Positions 1 through 7,928 of a stretch of DNA of 24,724 bases are shown piece by piece. The DNA comes from JBHELG01 sp046263195 (GTDB lineage: Bacteria; Actinomycetota; Nitriliruptoria; Nitriliruptorales; JAHWKO01): contig JBHELG010000020.1 in the NCBI GenBank assembly GCA_046263195.1, positions 1 through 24,724 of the forward strand, read 5' to 3'. The notes beneath the pieces are model-generated. The model was not told the origin of the DNA, did not search any database, and saw only the letters and a list, made by a program, of their open reading frames with translations. Each line of letters starts with the position of its first letter. The stretch's first letter is position 1. The position numbers and the translations under genes were made by a program.

Positions 1-174
1 TTGCTGGTCAGCAAGGCGGGGTGTTGGAAGTAGGCGTGGGCGAGATTCCGACTGCGGGCAGTGACTCGGCTTGAGCGCGAGGTGAGCATCGGACCTCGTC
101 CCACGACACCTGCCGGCCAGCCGATGGACTGCAAGGTGAGCGGCTACACTTCATGGGTTGGGTGTTTCACTGGG
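1..174. other. Left flank with no recognisable gene
   Basis: I see no convincing gene here on either strand. Open frames are short and have no ribosome binding site or recognisable motif. The segment lies outside or at the left edge of the IS110 element and is probably part of the same accessory DNA as the integrase remnant on its other side. The true left end of the insertion sequence may fall within this stretch, but no terminal repeat marks it. Confidence 0.4.
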
Positions 175-400
175 TCTACCGGAGCGGCCCTCCAGGTCGT
201 TACGGTCCCGCTCCGCAGCAAGCCATGGCTCTACTTCATGCTGGCCCCGGTTCGGGACCCCGTTACGAGTTGCCGGGCCTGCTGCGGGAGCGGCGGGTGC
301 CGGCGCTGGCTTGAAAGGAGCCTGTCCTGCCGGACCCAGCTGTGCCGCTCCGGGCCCGCCGCTCCGCGCTTCATGTTTACCGCAATCAGAGAGGAGCGAG
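175..400 (+). ncRNA. Candidate IS110 bridge RNA region
   Basis: The stretch before the transposase is full of inverted repeats. An 8-bp perfect stem (180-187 with 208-215) encloses a 20-nt loop. An 11-bp perfect stem (287-297 with 355-365) encloses a 57-nt interior that holds smaller stems (305-309 with 336-340; 316-319 with 325-328). The 8-mer CCGCTCCG occurs three times (208, 345, 359), so alternative foldings are possible. IS110-group elements are known to encode a structured bridge RNA with target- and donor-binding loops in this place. That this one does is inference from position and structure; I could not match loops to ends or target. Confidence 0.35.
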
Positions 401-1507
401 ATGGACCAGCAGTGGGTAGTGGCGGGCGGTGACGCCCACAAGTACACGATCACGTTCGCAGCGCTCGATTCGACGGGCGGCGAGATCGACATTGCGACGT
501 TCGACATCAACCCACAGGGCATGGTGGCGCTGCTGGGTTGGCTCGCGGGGTTCGATGTCCCCGTCAGCCGCATCGGGATAGAGGGCTCAGCGGCTTGTGG
601 TCGGTCGGTGACCGAGTTCCTGACCCAAGCAGGCTTCGACGTGCGGGAGGTCAAACCTGCGCGCACCTCCGACCGTCGTCGTCGCCGTCGTCGGCAGAAG
701 ACAGACCGCGAGGACGCATTGGCGATCGCACGTGAGGTCCTTGCCGATGATCGCCTCCCCCTGGCGGTCTCTGCATCGCCTGCATCGGCAGCGCACGCCG
801 AGATCAGTGTGGTCTGCGAACGCCGTCGCAGCCTGGTTCGACGCCGACAGCGGCTCCTCAACGAGGCCGAAGGGGCGCTCACGAAGCTTCCGCTTGAGGT
901 GCGCGCCCAACTGCCGGCACGAGGATCCGTCACCGCGCGCCTTCGGTCGCTTCCTGCGATGGATACCAGCTCGACGCCGACGCATGTCGCTGAACTGATC
1001 GGCTGGCTGAGCGAGATGCTCAGAGACTTGCGCGAATGGGAGGCTCGCATCGACGACCTCGAAGCTCGCCTTCCCAAGCTCCTCGAGGCGTGCGGATCGA
1101 CGCTCACCGAAGAGGTCGGAATTGGCGTGGTGTCGGCCGCCGAGCTGGTCTCGGAAGTGTGCGTTCCCACTCGCTTCCGGAGCGAGAGCGCCTTCGCCCG
1201 CTGGTGCGGCGTCGCACCCGTCGCGACCTCTTCCGGCGAGGGAGACGACGAGCCCAAGCGACATCGACTCGATCTGCTCGGCAATCGAACCGTCAACCGC
1301 ATCCTGTATGTGATGTCGGTGACCCAGGCGCGGCATGACGACACCGGCAAGGCGTTCCTTGCGCGGAAACGGGCCGAGGGAAAGACCAAGAAGGAAGCGC
1401 GACGCGCGCACAAGCGTCAGCTCGCCAACCGTGTCATCCGCCGCATGTGGGCCGATCACCGCCGCCTGCACGAGCCGCCAAAGACAGACCTAGCAGTCGC
1501 TGCTTGA
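401..1507 (+). CDS. IS110-family transposase (DEDD recombinase)
   Basis: This 368-residue protein catalyses excision and insertion of the element through a RuvC-like DEDD domain plus a C-terminal serine-containing domain. The N-terminal acidic residues are visible in GGDAHKYT, GIEGS and KTDREDA. The C-terminal Transposase_20 part begins with a helix-hairpin-helix-like segment (GIGVVSAAEL), followed by FARWCGVAPVATSSGE, which holds the candidate catalytic serine, and then LLGNRTVNRILY. Length and domain order are normal for the family and there is no frameshift, so the gene looks intact. I chose the ATG at 401 because GAGGAG lies just upstream; the frame is open further 5', but that part overlaps the structured non-coding region. 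A run of seven arginines before KTDRED is unusual but lies in a loop-like linker. Confidence 0.9.
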   Translation: MDQQWVVAGGDAHKYTITFAALDSTGGEIDIATFDINPQGMVALLGWLAGFDVPVSRIGIEGSAACGRSVTEFLTQAGFDVREVKPARTSDRRRRRRRQKTDREDALAIAREVLADDRLPLAVSASPASAAHAEISVVCERRRSLVRRRQRLLNEAEGALTKLPLEVRAQLPARGSVTARLRSLPAMDTSSTPTHVAELIGWLSEMLRDLREWEARIDDLEARLPKLLEACGSTLTEEVGIGVVSAAELVSEVCVPTRFRSESAFARWCGVAPVATSSGEGDDEPKRHRLDLLGNRTVNRILYVMSVTQARHDDTGKAFLARKRAEGKTKKEARRAHKRQLANRVIRRMWADHRRLHEPPKTDLAVAA

Positions 1508-1607
1508 CAAAGGAGCATCGTAGCAACATCGAGGGCCTAACCCCTCCTCTCAGTCCACAGCCCCCACCCCCCTAAGGGCTCTTCCTTCGGCGGGCCCGAG
1601 TCCGTGA

Positions 1608-1904
1608 CTGTGCACGTCGCGAGTAGTTCCAGACCTGAACCCCGACTGGCTCTCCCACGAGTTCAAGCGACTTTGTGCGACCGCCGGGGTACCTCCCGTC
1701 CGACCTCACGACGTCCGCCACACGCACGCGTCGCTACTGCTCGCCTCCGGGGAGCATCTCAAGGTCGTCCAAGAGCGACTTGGCTGGGCCTCGACGGCGT
1801 TCATGCTGGAGACCTGCACGCACTTGCTCCCGGGCATGCAAGCTCAGGCCGCCGAGCGCTTCGCCGCCCGCTTGTTCGCCAAAGCCGACGAGAAGCGTTC
1901 CTGA
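1608..1904 (+). pseudogene. Tyrosine integrase, C-terminal remnant
   Basis: This frame encodes only the last ~95 residues of a phage- or ICE-type tyrosine recombinase. It contains LNPDWLSHEFKRL, then the HxxR box in HDVRHTHASLLL, then KVVQERLGWAS, and ends with ETCTHLLPGMQ and an alanine-rich helix. In active relatives the last box reads DTYSHVLPGMQ; here the nucleophilic tyrosine codon is TGC (Cys) at 1815-1817. The N-terminal arm-binding and core-binding parts are absent: an in-frame stop lies at 1605-1607 and the IS110 element is upstream. The fragment has no start codon or ribosome binding site. It is therefore a dead remnant. Its stop is 157 bp from the 3' end of tRNA-Ile, which fits an int-attP arrangement. 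Confidence 0.8.
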
Positions 1905-1960
1905 CACGCCGAGCCCGAGACCGCCCTCGTGGACGTCCCTCGACCCGCTGCAAAAGATGT

Positions 1961-1984
1961 GACCAAAGGGGTGTCCAAAGGGAC
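1961..1984 (+). repeat. Tandem 12-bp imperfect repeat near former attachment site
   Basis: Two adjacent 12-mers, GACCAAAGGGGT and GTCCAAAGGGAC, agree at 9 of 12 positions and share the core CCAAAGGG. They lie between the integrase remnant and the tRNA-Ile 3' end. Short direct repeats in this place could be old arm-type integrase or excisionase sites. That is inference; two copies could also arise by chance slippage. Confidence 0.35.
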
Positions 1985-2061
1985 TCTCAGCAAGACCAAC
2001 GGGATCTCTCGCGACACCGCCATTTGCCCGTTTTGGGCCGCAATTCGGTGGAATCCAGCTG

Positions 2062-2136
<75 letters not shown>

Positions 2137-2239
2137 AAGTAGGAAGCTGGAAGGGTACCCGCGGCCGAGCCGTCGCGCGAACGATGCTTCCCGCTGCGAA
2201 TCCGGCGAATCAAGGCGAGAGTAGTGCAGAGGGACCGAC

Positions 2240-2671
2240 TCACCCTGTCGTCTTCACTGCCGCCTGCTCCTGCGCCGCCTCGGCCGGGTGCCGCGTCGAG
2301 GGAGGAGTGCGGGCCGTCCACGACGAGGCACTCTCCTCGACGACACCGATCGTGATACCCCCTACGAGGTCGGCGATGAGATTGTGCAGGAAGGACAGAA
2401 AGACGTAGAGGGCGGTCTGGATGACGACCCAGAGCAGGCCCAGAAGGAACAGGAGGGAGAAGAGCGTGCCCCCCTCCAAGGCGCAGTCCTCGAAACCCAC
2501 GTCTGCCGCGAGACTGCACACACGTTCGACGATGCCGAGCTGGCTGATTGCAAGCCAGAGGATGCCCAAGCCGAGAAGGACGATGACCAGCAGACAGGCG
2601 TTCACGACGAAGCCGAACTTCAGCACCGACCAGGGGTCGATGCGTCGCACGATCATCCTGCGGCGGGCCAC
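2240..2671 (-). CDS. DUF3566 membrane protein
   Basis: This 143-residue protein has two or three strongly hydrophobic segments: roughly residues 18-42 (VVNACLLVIVLLGLGILWLAI) and 66-95 (LFSLLFLLGLLWVVIQTALYVFL and on), followed by a glycine-rich segment and a polar Ala/Pro-rich tail. The N-terminal motif IDPWSVLKFGF is characteristic of the DUF3566 family, which follows gyrA in most actinobacteria (for example Rv0007 in Mycobacterium tuberculosis). Its biochemical function is not known to me. I chose GTG at 2671 because GAGGAG lies 5 nt upstream; ATG at 2656 is an alternative. It is co-directional with gyrA, 86 bp downstream of it. Many family members carry a long disordered N-terminus; this one starts almost directly at the domain. 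Confidence 0.85.
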   Translation of the reverse strand: MARRRMIVRRIDPWSVLKFGFVVNACLLVIVLLGLGILWLAISQLGIVERVCSLAADVGFEDCALEGGTLFSLLFLLGLLWVVIQTALYVFLSFLHNLIADLVGGITIGVVEESASSWTARTPPSTRHPAEAAQEQAAVKTTG

Positions 2672-2757
2672 GACAACTCCTCGGTCCCTTCGAGTGTAAG
2701 GAGAAGAAGGCCAGGCAGGGCAGGCGGGGACCCCCGCCCGCAGGCGGTGGCGAGTGG

Positions 2758-5247
2758 TTACTCCTCGCCACCGTTCTCGAGCACGAGCGCGACCGAGGCG
2801 ACCTTCGCACCCTCCTCCGGTCGCATGACTCGTACCCCCTGAGTCGCCCGGCCGGTAGGACGAATGTCGGCGACGGGGGTTCGGATGACGGTGCCCGTGT
2901 CGGTCACGATGAAGATCTCCGCGTCGTAGGGAGCGATCAGGGATCCGGCGAGGCCGCCACGTGATTCGGTGAGCTTGGCCGTGATGACGCCTTTGCCGCC
3001 ACGCTTCTGACGCGGGTAGCGTTCGAGCGGGGTGCGCTTGCCGTAGCCTTCCTCGGTGATCACGAGCAACTGACCGTCCTCGACTTCCTTGGCGAGCCAC
3101 AACACTTCGTCATCGTCGTCAAGGCGCGTCCCGATCACCCCGGCAGCGGTCCGCCCCATCGGACGGACCTCCTCCTCGTGAAAGCGAATCGCCATCCCGT
3201 GCCGAGAGACGATGAAGAGGTCGTCGTCCCCGCTCGTGACGCAGACACAAATGAGTTCGTCCGCGTGGCGAAGATGGATCGCGCTCAGTACCGACCGGGG
3301 TGAGTCGTACTCCGAAAGCGGAGTGCGCTTTACCAGTCCCAGCTTGGTGGCGAAAACGAGGTACTGATCGCTTCTGAACTCGGACAAGCGCACCACAGCG
3401 GCCATGCGCTCACCGGATTCGAACCCAAGTCCCGGGATGTTTGCGATGTACACGCCCCGAGCCGTTCGTCCCCGCTCTGGTACCTCGTACGCCTTGATGC
3501 GGTACACGCGGCCCTTGTTGGTGAAGAAGAGCAACCAGTCATGGGTGGACGTGATAAGCAGGTCCCGGACGATGTCGTCCTCCCTGAGATCCGTCCCCGC
3601 GACACCTCTTCCTCCTCGCCGCTGGGTGCGGTAAGCGGAGATGGGTACTCGTTTCAGGTACCCGGCCCGGGTAACGGTGATGACCACCTCCTCCTCTTTG
3701 ATCAGGTCCTCGGCGGTCATCACCCCTTCGTCGCTCGCGATTCGGCTCCGCCGCTCGTCGGCGAACCGTCCACGGATCTCCCGGAGTTCATCCTTGATGA
3801 TCTCCCGCACCCTCCTCGGATCGTCCAGGATGGTCCGTAGCTCGGCGATCATGGTCTGGAGATCGCGATACTCGTCCTGGAGCTTCTGTCGTTCGAGCGC
3901 TGCCAGGCGGCGCAGTTGCATGTCGAGGATGGCCTGTGCCTGAACCTCGGTGAGGCTGAAGCGATCAGCAAGACCGGTTTTCGCTGCGTCCGCTGAAGGA
4001 CTGCTGCGAATGAGCGTGATGACCTCATCGAGGTGATCCAGCGCCGTCAGGAGGCCCTCGAGGACGTGCGCGCGGTCTTCAGCCTTTCGTAGGCGATAGC
4101 GGGTGCGCCGGGTAATGACCTCGACCTGGTGATCAATGTAATGGCGCAGTGTCTGGTCGAGTGTGAGCGTGCGCGGTATTCCATCGACCAGAGCGAGCAG
4201 ATTCACGCCGAACGTGTCCTGCAGCTGTGTATGCTTGTACAGCTGGTTGAGCACGATCTGCGGTTGCGCATCGCGCTTTACTTCCACAACTATGCGCATG
4301 CCCTCGCGAGAAGACTCATCGCGGATATCTCGAATGCCAGGGATGGTCCGGTTCACGACGAGAGCTGCAATCTTCTGCTGCAAGCCCGCTTTGTTCACCA
4401 TGTACGGTAGTTCGGTGACGACGATCCTTTCCCCGTCCTCATCCCGTTCAATCGTGCAGACAGCTCGGACTTTAACCGAGCCGCGCCCCGTGACATATGC
4501 GTCGCGGGCGCCATCACTACCCAGTATGATGCCCCCAGTAGGGAAATCTGGTCCCGGCACGTACTGCATGAGATCGCTCACGGTCAGATCAGAATCGTCT
4601 ATAAGAGCGATCGTGGCGTCGATAACCTCGCCAAGATTGTGAGGAGGTATGTTCGTTGCCATACCGACGGCGATCCCCGTAGCTCCATTGACCAGGAGGT
4701 TGGGAAATCGCGCCGGTAAGACCTGCGGTTCTTCTTCGTACCCATCGTAGTTTGGAATGAAGTCGACGGTGTCCTCATCGATATGCCGCAATAACTCCAT
4801 CGCGATCTGGGAGAGGCGCGCCTCCGTGTAGCGCATGGCCGCGGGGGGGTCTCCGTCCACCGAACCGAAGTTTCCATGGCCATCGATGAGCTGGTAACGG
4901 ATGGAGAAGTCCTGTCCCATTCGGATCAGGGCGTCGTAGATGGCCGCATCACCGTGCGGGTGGTACTTCTTCATGACCTCCCCCACAGCGGATGCGCACT
5001 TGCGGTAGGGGCGGTCCGGGAGCAGGCGGGACTCCCACATGGAGTACAGGATGCGGCGATGAACCGGCTTCAGCCCATCCCGCACGTCGGGCAGCGCACG
5101 GCCGACGATCACTGACATGGCGTAGTCGAGATACGAGGACTTCATTTCGTCCTCGATCACAACCGGCTCTATACGCCCGGTCGCGATTTCGCCGCTGGAC
5201 CCGTCGCCCTGACCGTCGATCGGGGGGGTCGTCACATCTTCGGCCAC
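2758..5247 (-). CDS. gyrA: DNA gyrase subunit A
   Basis: This is the breakage-reunion subunit of gyrase, which with GyrB introduces negative supercoils using ATP. The 829-residue length is normal. The catalytic tyrosine is in PPAAMRYTEARL (about residue 140). The quinolone-determining region reads HPHGDAAIYDALIRM: the position equivalent to E. coli Ser83 is Ala, while the Asp87 equivalent is kept. The C-terminal wrapping domain carries the GyrA box QRRGGRGV. I chose GTG at 5247 because GAGGA lies 4 nt upstream, overlapping the gyrB stop, which gives a 7-bp gap to gyrB. An ATG at 5283 is in frame and would give 841 residues with a 29-bp overlap, but its upstream sequence has only a weak binding site. 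It is cotranscribed with gyrB. Confidence 0.96.
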   Translation of the reverse strand: MAEDVTTPPIDGQGDGSSGEIATGRIEPVVIEDEMKSSYLDYAMSVIVGRALPDVRDGLKPVHRRILYSMWESRLLPDRPYRKCASAVGEVMKKYHPHGDAAIYDALIRMGQDFSIRYQLIDGHGNFGSVDGDPPAAMRYTEARLSQIAMELLRHIDEDTVDFIPNYDGYEEEPQVLPARFPNLLVNGATGIAVGMATNIPPHNLGEVIDATIALIDDSDLTVSDLMQYVPGPDFPTGGIILGSDGARDAYVTGRGSVKVRAVCTIERDEDGERIVVTELPYMVNKAGLQQKIAALVVNRTIPGIRDIRDESSREGMRIVVEVKRDAQPQIVLNQLYKHTQLQDTFGVNLLALVDGIPRTLTLDQTLRHYIDHQVEVITRRTRYRLRKAEDRAHVLEGLLTALDHLDEVITLIRSSPSADAAKTGLADRFSLTEVQAQAILDMQLRRLAALERQKLQDEYRDLQTMIAELRTILDDPRRVREIIKDELREIRGRFADERRSRIASDEGVMTAEDLIKEEEVVITVTRAGYLKRVPISAYRTQRRGGRGVAGTDLREDDIVRDLLITSTHDWLLFFTNKGRVYRIKAYEVPERGRTARGVYIANIPGLGFESGERMAAVVRLSEFRSDQYLVFATKLGLVKRTPLSEYDSPRSVLSAIHLRHADELICVCVTSGDDDLFIVSRHGMAIRFHEEEVRPMGRTAAGVIGTRLDDDDEVLWLAKEVEDGQLLVITEEGYGKRTPLERYPRQKRGGKGVITAKLTESRGGLAGSLIAPYDAEIFIVTDTGTVIRTPVADIRPTGRATQGVRVMRPEEGAKVASVALVLENGGEE

Positions 5248-5251
5248 GTCG

Positions 5252-5256
5252 TCCTC
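5252..5256 (-). promoter_or_regulatory. Ribosome binding site deciding the gyrA start
   Basis: GAGGA on the minus strand overlaps the gyrB stop codon and sits 4 nt before a GTG. It favours a short-gap, translationally coupled gyrB-gyrA junction over the longer ATG-start reading. Confidence 0.55.
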
Positions 5257-7228
5257 ATACGTCGACGGTCGCGTAACGCGCATTCGACTCTATGAACTCT
5301 CGGCGCGGCTCGACGTCATCACCCATCAGCACGGTGAACAGCTCGTCCGCTACGGCGGCGTCCTCGAGCGTCACCAGTTTCAGGGTCCGGCGCGAAGGGT
5401 CCATCGTCGTTTCCCACAGCTGCCCGGGGTCCATCTCTCCGAGACCCTTGAATCGCTGGACGTCCGGCTTCTTGTCGTCTGGGAGCTGCGCGAAAACTCG
5501 GTCGCGTTGCGCGTCCGAGTACGCATAGAAGACGCGGTTGCGAACGCTCGGGTGTTTGATCATATACAGTGGAGGCTGCGCAATATATACGAACCCGGCA
5601 TCCACAAGTTCCTTCATGTGGCGGAAGATGAACGTGAGTAGGAGGGTGCGGATGTGCGCACCGTCGATATCAGCGTCGGCCATGAGGATCAACTTGTGAT
5701 ACCGCGCCTTCGAGAGGTTGAAATCCTCGCCAATCCCCGTGCCCATCGCCGTGATGAGCGCCTGCACCTCATTGTTGTTGAGGATCTTCGCCAGACGCGC
5801 CTTCTCGACGTTCAGGATCTTACCGCGAATAGGTAGAATCGCTTGGGTGCGTCGGTCTCGGGCCTGCTTGGCTGAACCTCCTGCGGAGTCGCCCTCCACA
5901 ATATAGAGCTCGCTCTCTTCAGGGTCTCGGGACTGACAGTCGGCGAGTTTGCCCGGTAGAGACGTCGAATCGAGCAAGCTCTTGCGACGGGTCAGATCCC
6001 GCGCCTTGCGCGCAGCAATACGGCCCTGCGCGGCGGCTTCCGCCTTCGCGACTATCCGTCGGCCCTCGCTCGGGTGTTCCTGTAGCCAGCGGCTGAGGGC
6101 TGCGTTCGTGGTCGTCTGCACGAACGAGCGCAGCTCGGTGTTACCGAGTCTCGTCTTCGTCTGCCCCTCGAACTGAGGGTCACTGAGCTTCACCGACACG
6201 ATCGCTACGAGACCCTCTCGCAGGTCGTCACCCGTTAAGGAGTCGACCTCCTTCGCGCGTAGAAGACCGGCCTGCTTCGCCCAGCGGTTGATCGTCGTGG
6301 TGATCGCCGCGCGGAATCCTTCGTCGTGCGTGCCGCCTTCGTGGGTGTTGATGGTGTTCGCAAAAGTGAGAATCGAATCGTTATAATCGTTTATCCACTG
6401 TAGGGCGACCTCGACGGATTGCAGCCCCTTCGGGCCCTGTTCCTCCTCACCGAAGTGGAGGACCCCGTGCAAGCCCTCCTTCCCCTTCATCTGACGAATA
6501 TGGTCGACGAAGTCCTTGAGACCACCTGGGAAATGGTATTCCTCCCTGCTCCCATGGCGACTGCCTGATTCATCCAGGACCACGCGCTGGTCTACAAGGA
6601 CAATTCGCAATCCGCCTGTCAGAAACGCGGTATCGCGTAGCCGACGACTGATGGTGTCCCCGTCGAACTCCAACGACTCGAAGATCTCGGGATCGGCCCA
6701 GAATGTGATCGTCGTGCCACTGTCGTTGGCATCGGCTATGGCCTCGACCGGGCCCTGAGGCAGGCCTCGCACATACTCCTGGCGCCAAAGCTTCCCGTCC
6801 CGCCGTACCTCCGCTACCAGACGTTGCGAGAGGGCGTTGACGACGGAGACACCCACGCCATGCAGTCCTCCGGAGACAGCGTAGGCCTGCTTGTCGAACT
6901 TCCCGCCTGCATGCAGCACCGTCATTACTACCTCTAACGCTGACCTTCGCTCCTTCGGGTGCTCGTCCACCGGTATGCCCGAGCCGTCGTCGACGACTCG
7001 AACCCCACCGTCGGCGAGGAGAGTGACCTCGATACCGGAGCAGCGTCCGGCCAGTGCCTCGTCGACGGCATTGTCCACGACCTCCCAGATGAGGTGATGC
7101 AGCCCCCGCGGACCAGTGGAACCTATGTACATGCTGGGCCGGCGACGAACCGCGTCGAGGCCCTCGAGGACGGTGATGTTCTTCGCGGTATAGTCGCCCC
7201 GATCGCCGACCGCTGTACCTTGCGCCAA
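5255..7228 (-). CDS. gyrB: DNA gyrase subunit B
   Basis: This is the ATPase/TOPRIM subunit of gyrase. In order there is an N-terminal GHKL ATPase domain (EVVDNAVDEALAG with catalytic Glu and Mg-binding Asn, then DDGSGIPVDEH and GGLHGVGVSVVNALS), a transducer domain (QTKTRLGNTELR), and TOPRIM with EGDSAGG, PIRGK and the metal triad DADIDGAH. RFKGLGEM lies near the end. I chose the TTG at 7228 because GGAGGG lies 6 nt upstream and because homologues begin shortly before the ITVLEGLDAVRRRP motif; this gives 657 residues. The frame stays open for another 46 codons to 7366, but that extension is Arg/Pro-rich and unlike any GyrB N-terminus. About 260 bp separates the start from dciA, room for a promoter. 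Confidence 0.97.
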   Translation of the reverse strand: MAQGTAVGDRGDYTAKNITVLEGLDAVRRRPSMYIGSTGPRGLHHLIWEVVDNAVDEALAGRCSGIEVTLLADGGVRVVDDGSGIPVDEHPKERRSALEVVMTVLHAGGKFDKQAYAVSGGLHGVGVSVVNALSQRLVAEVRRDGKLWRQEYVRGLPQGPVEAIADANDSGTTITFWADPEIFESLEFDGDTISRRLRDTAFLTGGLRIVLVDQRVVLDESGSRHGSREEYHFPGGLKDFVDHIRQMKGKEGLHGVLHFGEEEQGPKGLQSVEVALQWINDYNDSILTFANTINTHEGGTHDEGFRAAITTTINRWAKQAGLLRAKEVDSLTGDDLREGLVAIVSVKLSDPQFEGQTKTRLGNTELRSFVQTTTNAALSRWLQEHPSEGRRIVAKAEAAAQGRIAARKARDLTRRKSLLDSTSLPGKLADCQSRDPEESELYIVEGDSAGGSAKQARDRRTQAILPIRGKILNVEKARLAKILNNNEVQALITAMGTGIGEDFNLSKARYHKLILMADADIDGAHIRTLLLTFIFRHMKELVDAGFVYIAQPPLYMIKHPSVRNRVFYAYSDAQRDRVFAQLPDDKKPDVQRFKGLGEMDPGQLWETTMDPSRRTLKLVTLEDAAVADELFTVLMGDDVEPRREFIESNARYATVDV

Positions 7229-7234
7229 CCGAGA

Positions 7235-7240
7235 CCCTCC
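7235..7240 (-). promoter_or_regulatory. Ribosome binding site deciding the gyrB TTG start
   Basis: GGAGGG on the minus strand lies 6 nt before a TTG codon that begins the conserved part of GyrB. No comparable site precedes the upstream in-frame start at 7366. Confidence 0.7.
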
Positions 7241-7491
7241 ATTCGTCCCAGACGAGCCGGCAGGTCGGGGCGACCAAAGCGCTTCCCGGCGCATTGGAGG
7301 TCTCCGCTCAGGTTGGGAGACGCTTCCCCAGCCCGTCCGCGCCGTTGCGACGCGCCCGTCTCTCATCGCGAGTTGGGCGCCACCTGTCCTTCGGCAGTCC
7401 TCTCAGACTGCAACGGCCAGAGTCGACGATGGGCCGACGTTCCCACTCAAGGTACCAGAGTCACAAGGTGCGGCCCGCTCGCCGGGGCGTC

Positions 7492-7878
7492 TCATGGCGA
7501 AGGACCCGCTCCGGGAGTGGTTGCGGTGGACGGCCCGACAACGACACGTATGTCGCGAACGAGGCCGGGTCCCATCAGATCGGCGGCCCGTGAGGCGATC
7601 TCGTCGACGAGATAGGCGACCTCGGCCGCCCATACCGTGCTTTCGGCCCGTATGACGAGCAACCCGCCGACAAGCCGCACCGGTTGGCAACGGCGCGACA
7701 ACTCAGGGCCGACAAGCTCCCGCCAGTGTGAGAACAATACCGCCCCCCGCAGACGCTCCGTCCACCCCCGTCGCTCGACGAGTCCCTGGAGAACGTGCCC
7801 GACCTGGCTTGGGGCCCGAGTGGGGCGCAACGCGTCCCCCTCGTCGAGCACCCAGTCGACATCCGCCTCGTGTTCCAT
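7492..7878 (-). CDS. dciA: DciA/DUF721 protein, predicted replicative-helicase loader
   Basis: This 128-residue protein carries the DUF721 domain: W-x-x-x-V-G-P-E-L (HWRELVGPELSRRCQPVRL), then a GGLLVIRAESTVWAAEV strand-helix and a LVDEIASR helix. DciA proteins are the widespread bacterial loaders of the DnaB helicase, working at the origin in species that lack DnaC or DnaI. Its place between recF and gyrB is the usual actinobacterial one. The N-terminal region (VLDEGDALRPTRAPSQVGHVLQGLVERRGW) resembles that of actinobacterial members. I chose ATG at 7878 because GGAGG lies 6 nt upstream; the open frame extends to 8007 but overlaps the end of the histidine kinase gene. The domain match is confident; the loader role is from the family. 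Confidence 0.82.
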   Translation of the reverse strand: MEHEADVDWVLDEGDALRPTRAPSQVGHVLQGLVERRGWTERLRGAVLFSHWRELVGPELSRRCQPVRLVGGLLVIRAESTVWAAEVAYLVDEIASRAADLMGPGLVRDIRVVVGPSTATTPGAGPSP

Positions 7879-7928
7879 CGAAAGCCTCCCGTGACAGCGA
7901 CAGTGGTCAAAGCTTGTGACAGCGCCGT

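Larger units (their letters stand above)
175..1600 (+). mobile_element. IS110-family insertion sequence (boundaries approximate)
   Basis: A complete DEDD transposase gene is flanked by about 225 bp of structured non-coding DNA on its 5' side and a short 3' stretch. A long left non-coding end and a short right end fit the IS110 group; the IS1111 group usually has its long non-coding end on the right. These elements lack long terminal inverted repeats and insert with little or no target duplication, so the ends cannot be read from one copy. The coordinates are my estimate. The element sits beside an integrase remnant and a tRNA gene, in a hotspot for mobile DNA. Confidence 0.55.

Noticed and set aside
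158..400. 81-codon upstream extension of the transposase frame
   Set aside because: It is Ala/Pro/Gly-rich without family similarity and overlaps the inverted repeats; the ATG at 401 has a good binding site and begins the conserved domain.
587..1471. 294-residue minus-strand frame antisense to the transposase
   Set aside because: It is a GC-driven shadow of a real gene; composition is atypical and no motif is recognisable.
2723..2738. GGCGGG/CCCGCC hairpin between gyrA and the DUF3566 gene as a terminator
   Set aside because: The loop is only 2-4 nt, there is no T-run on the transcribed strand, and the region is simply G/C-rich. Readthrough into the DUF3566 gene is likely.
7229..7366. 46-codon N-terminal extension of gyrB
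   Set aside because: The sequence is Arg/Pro-rich and unlike GyrB; the TTG at 7228 has GGAGGG 6 nt upstream.
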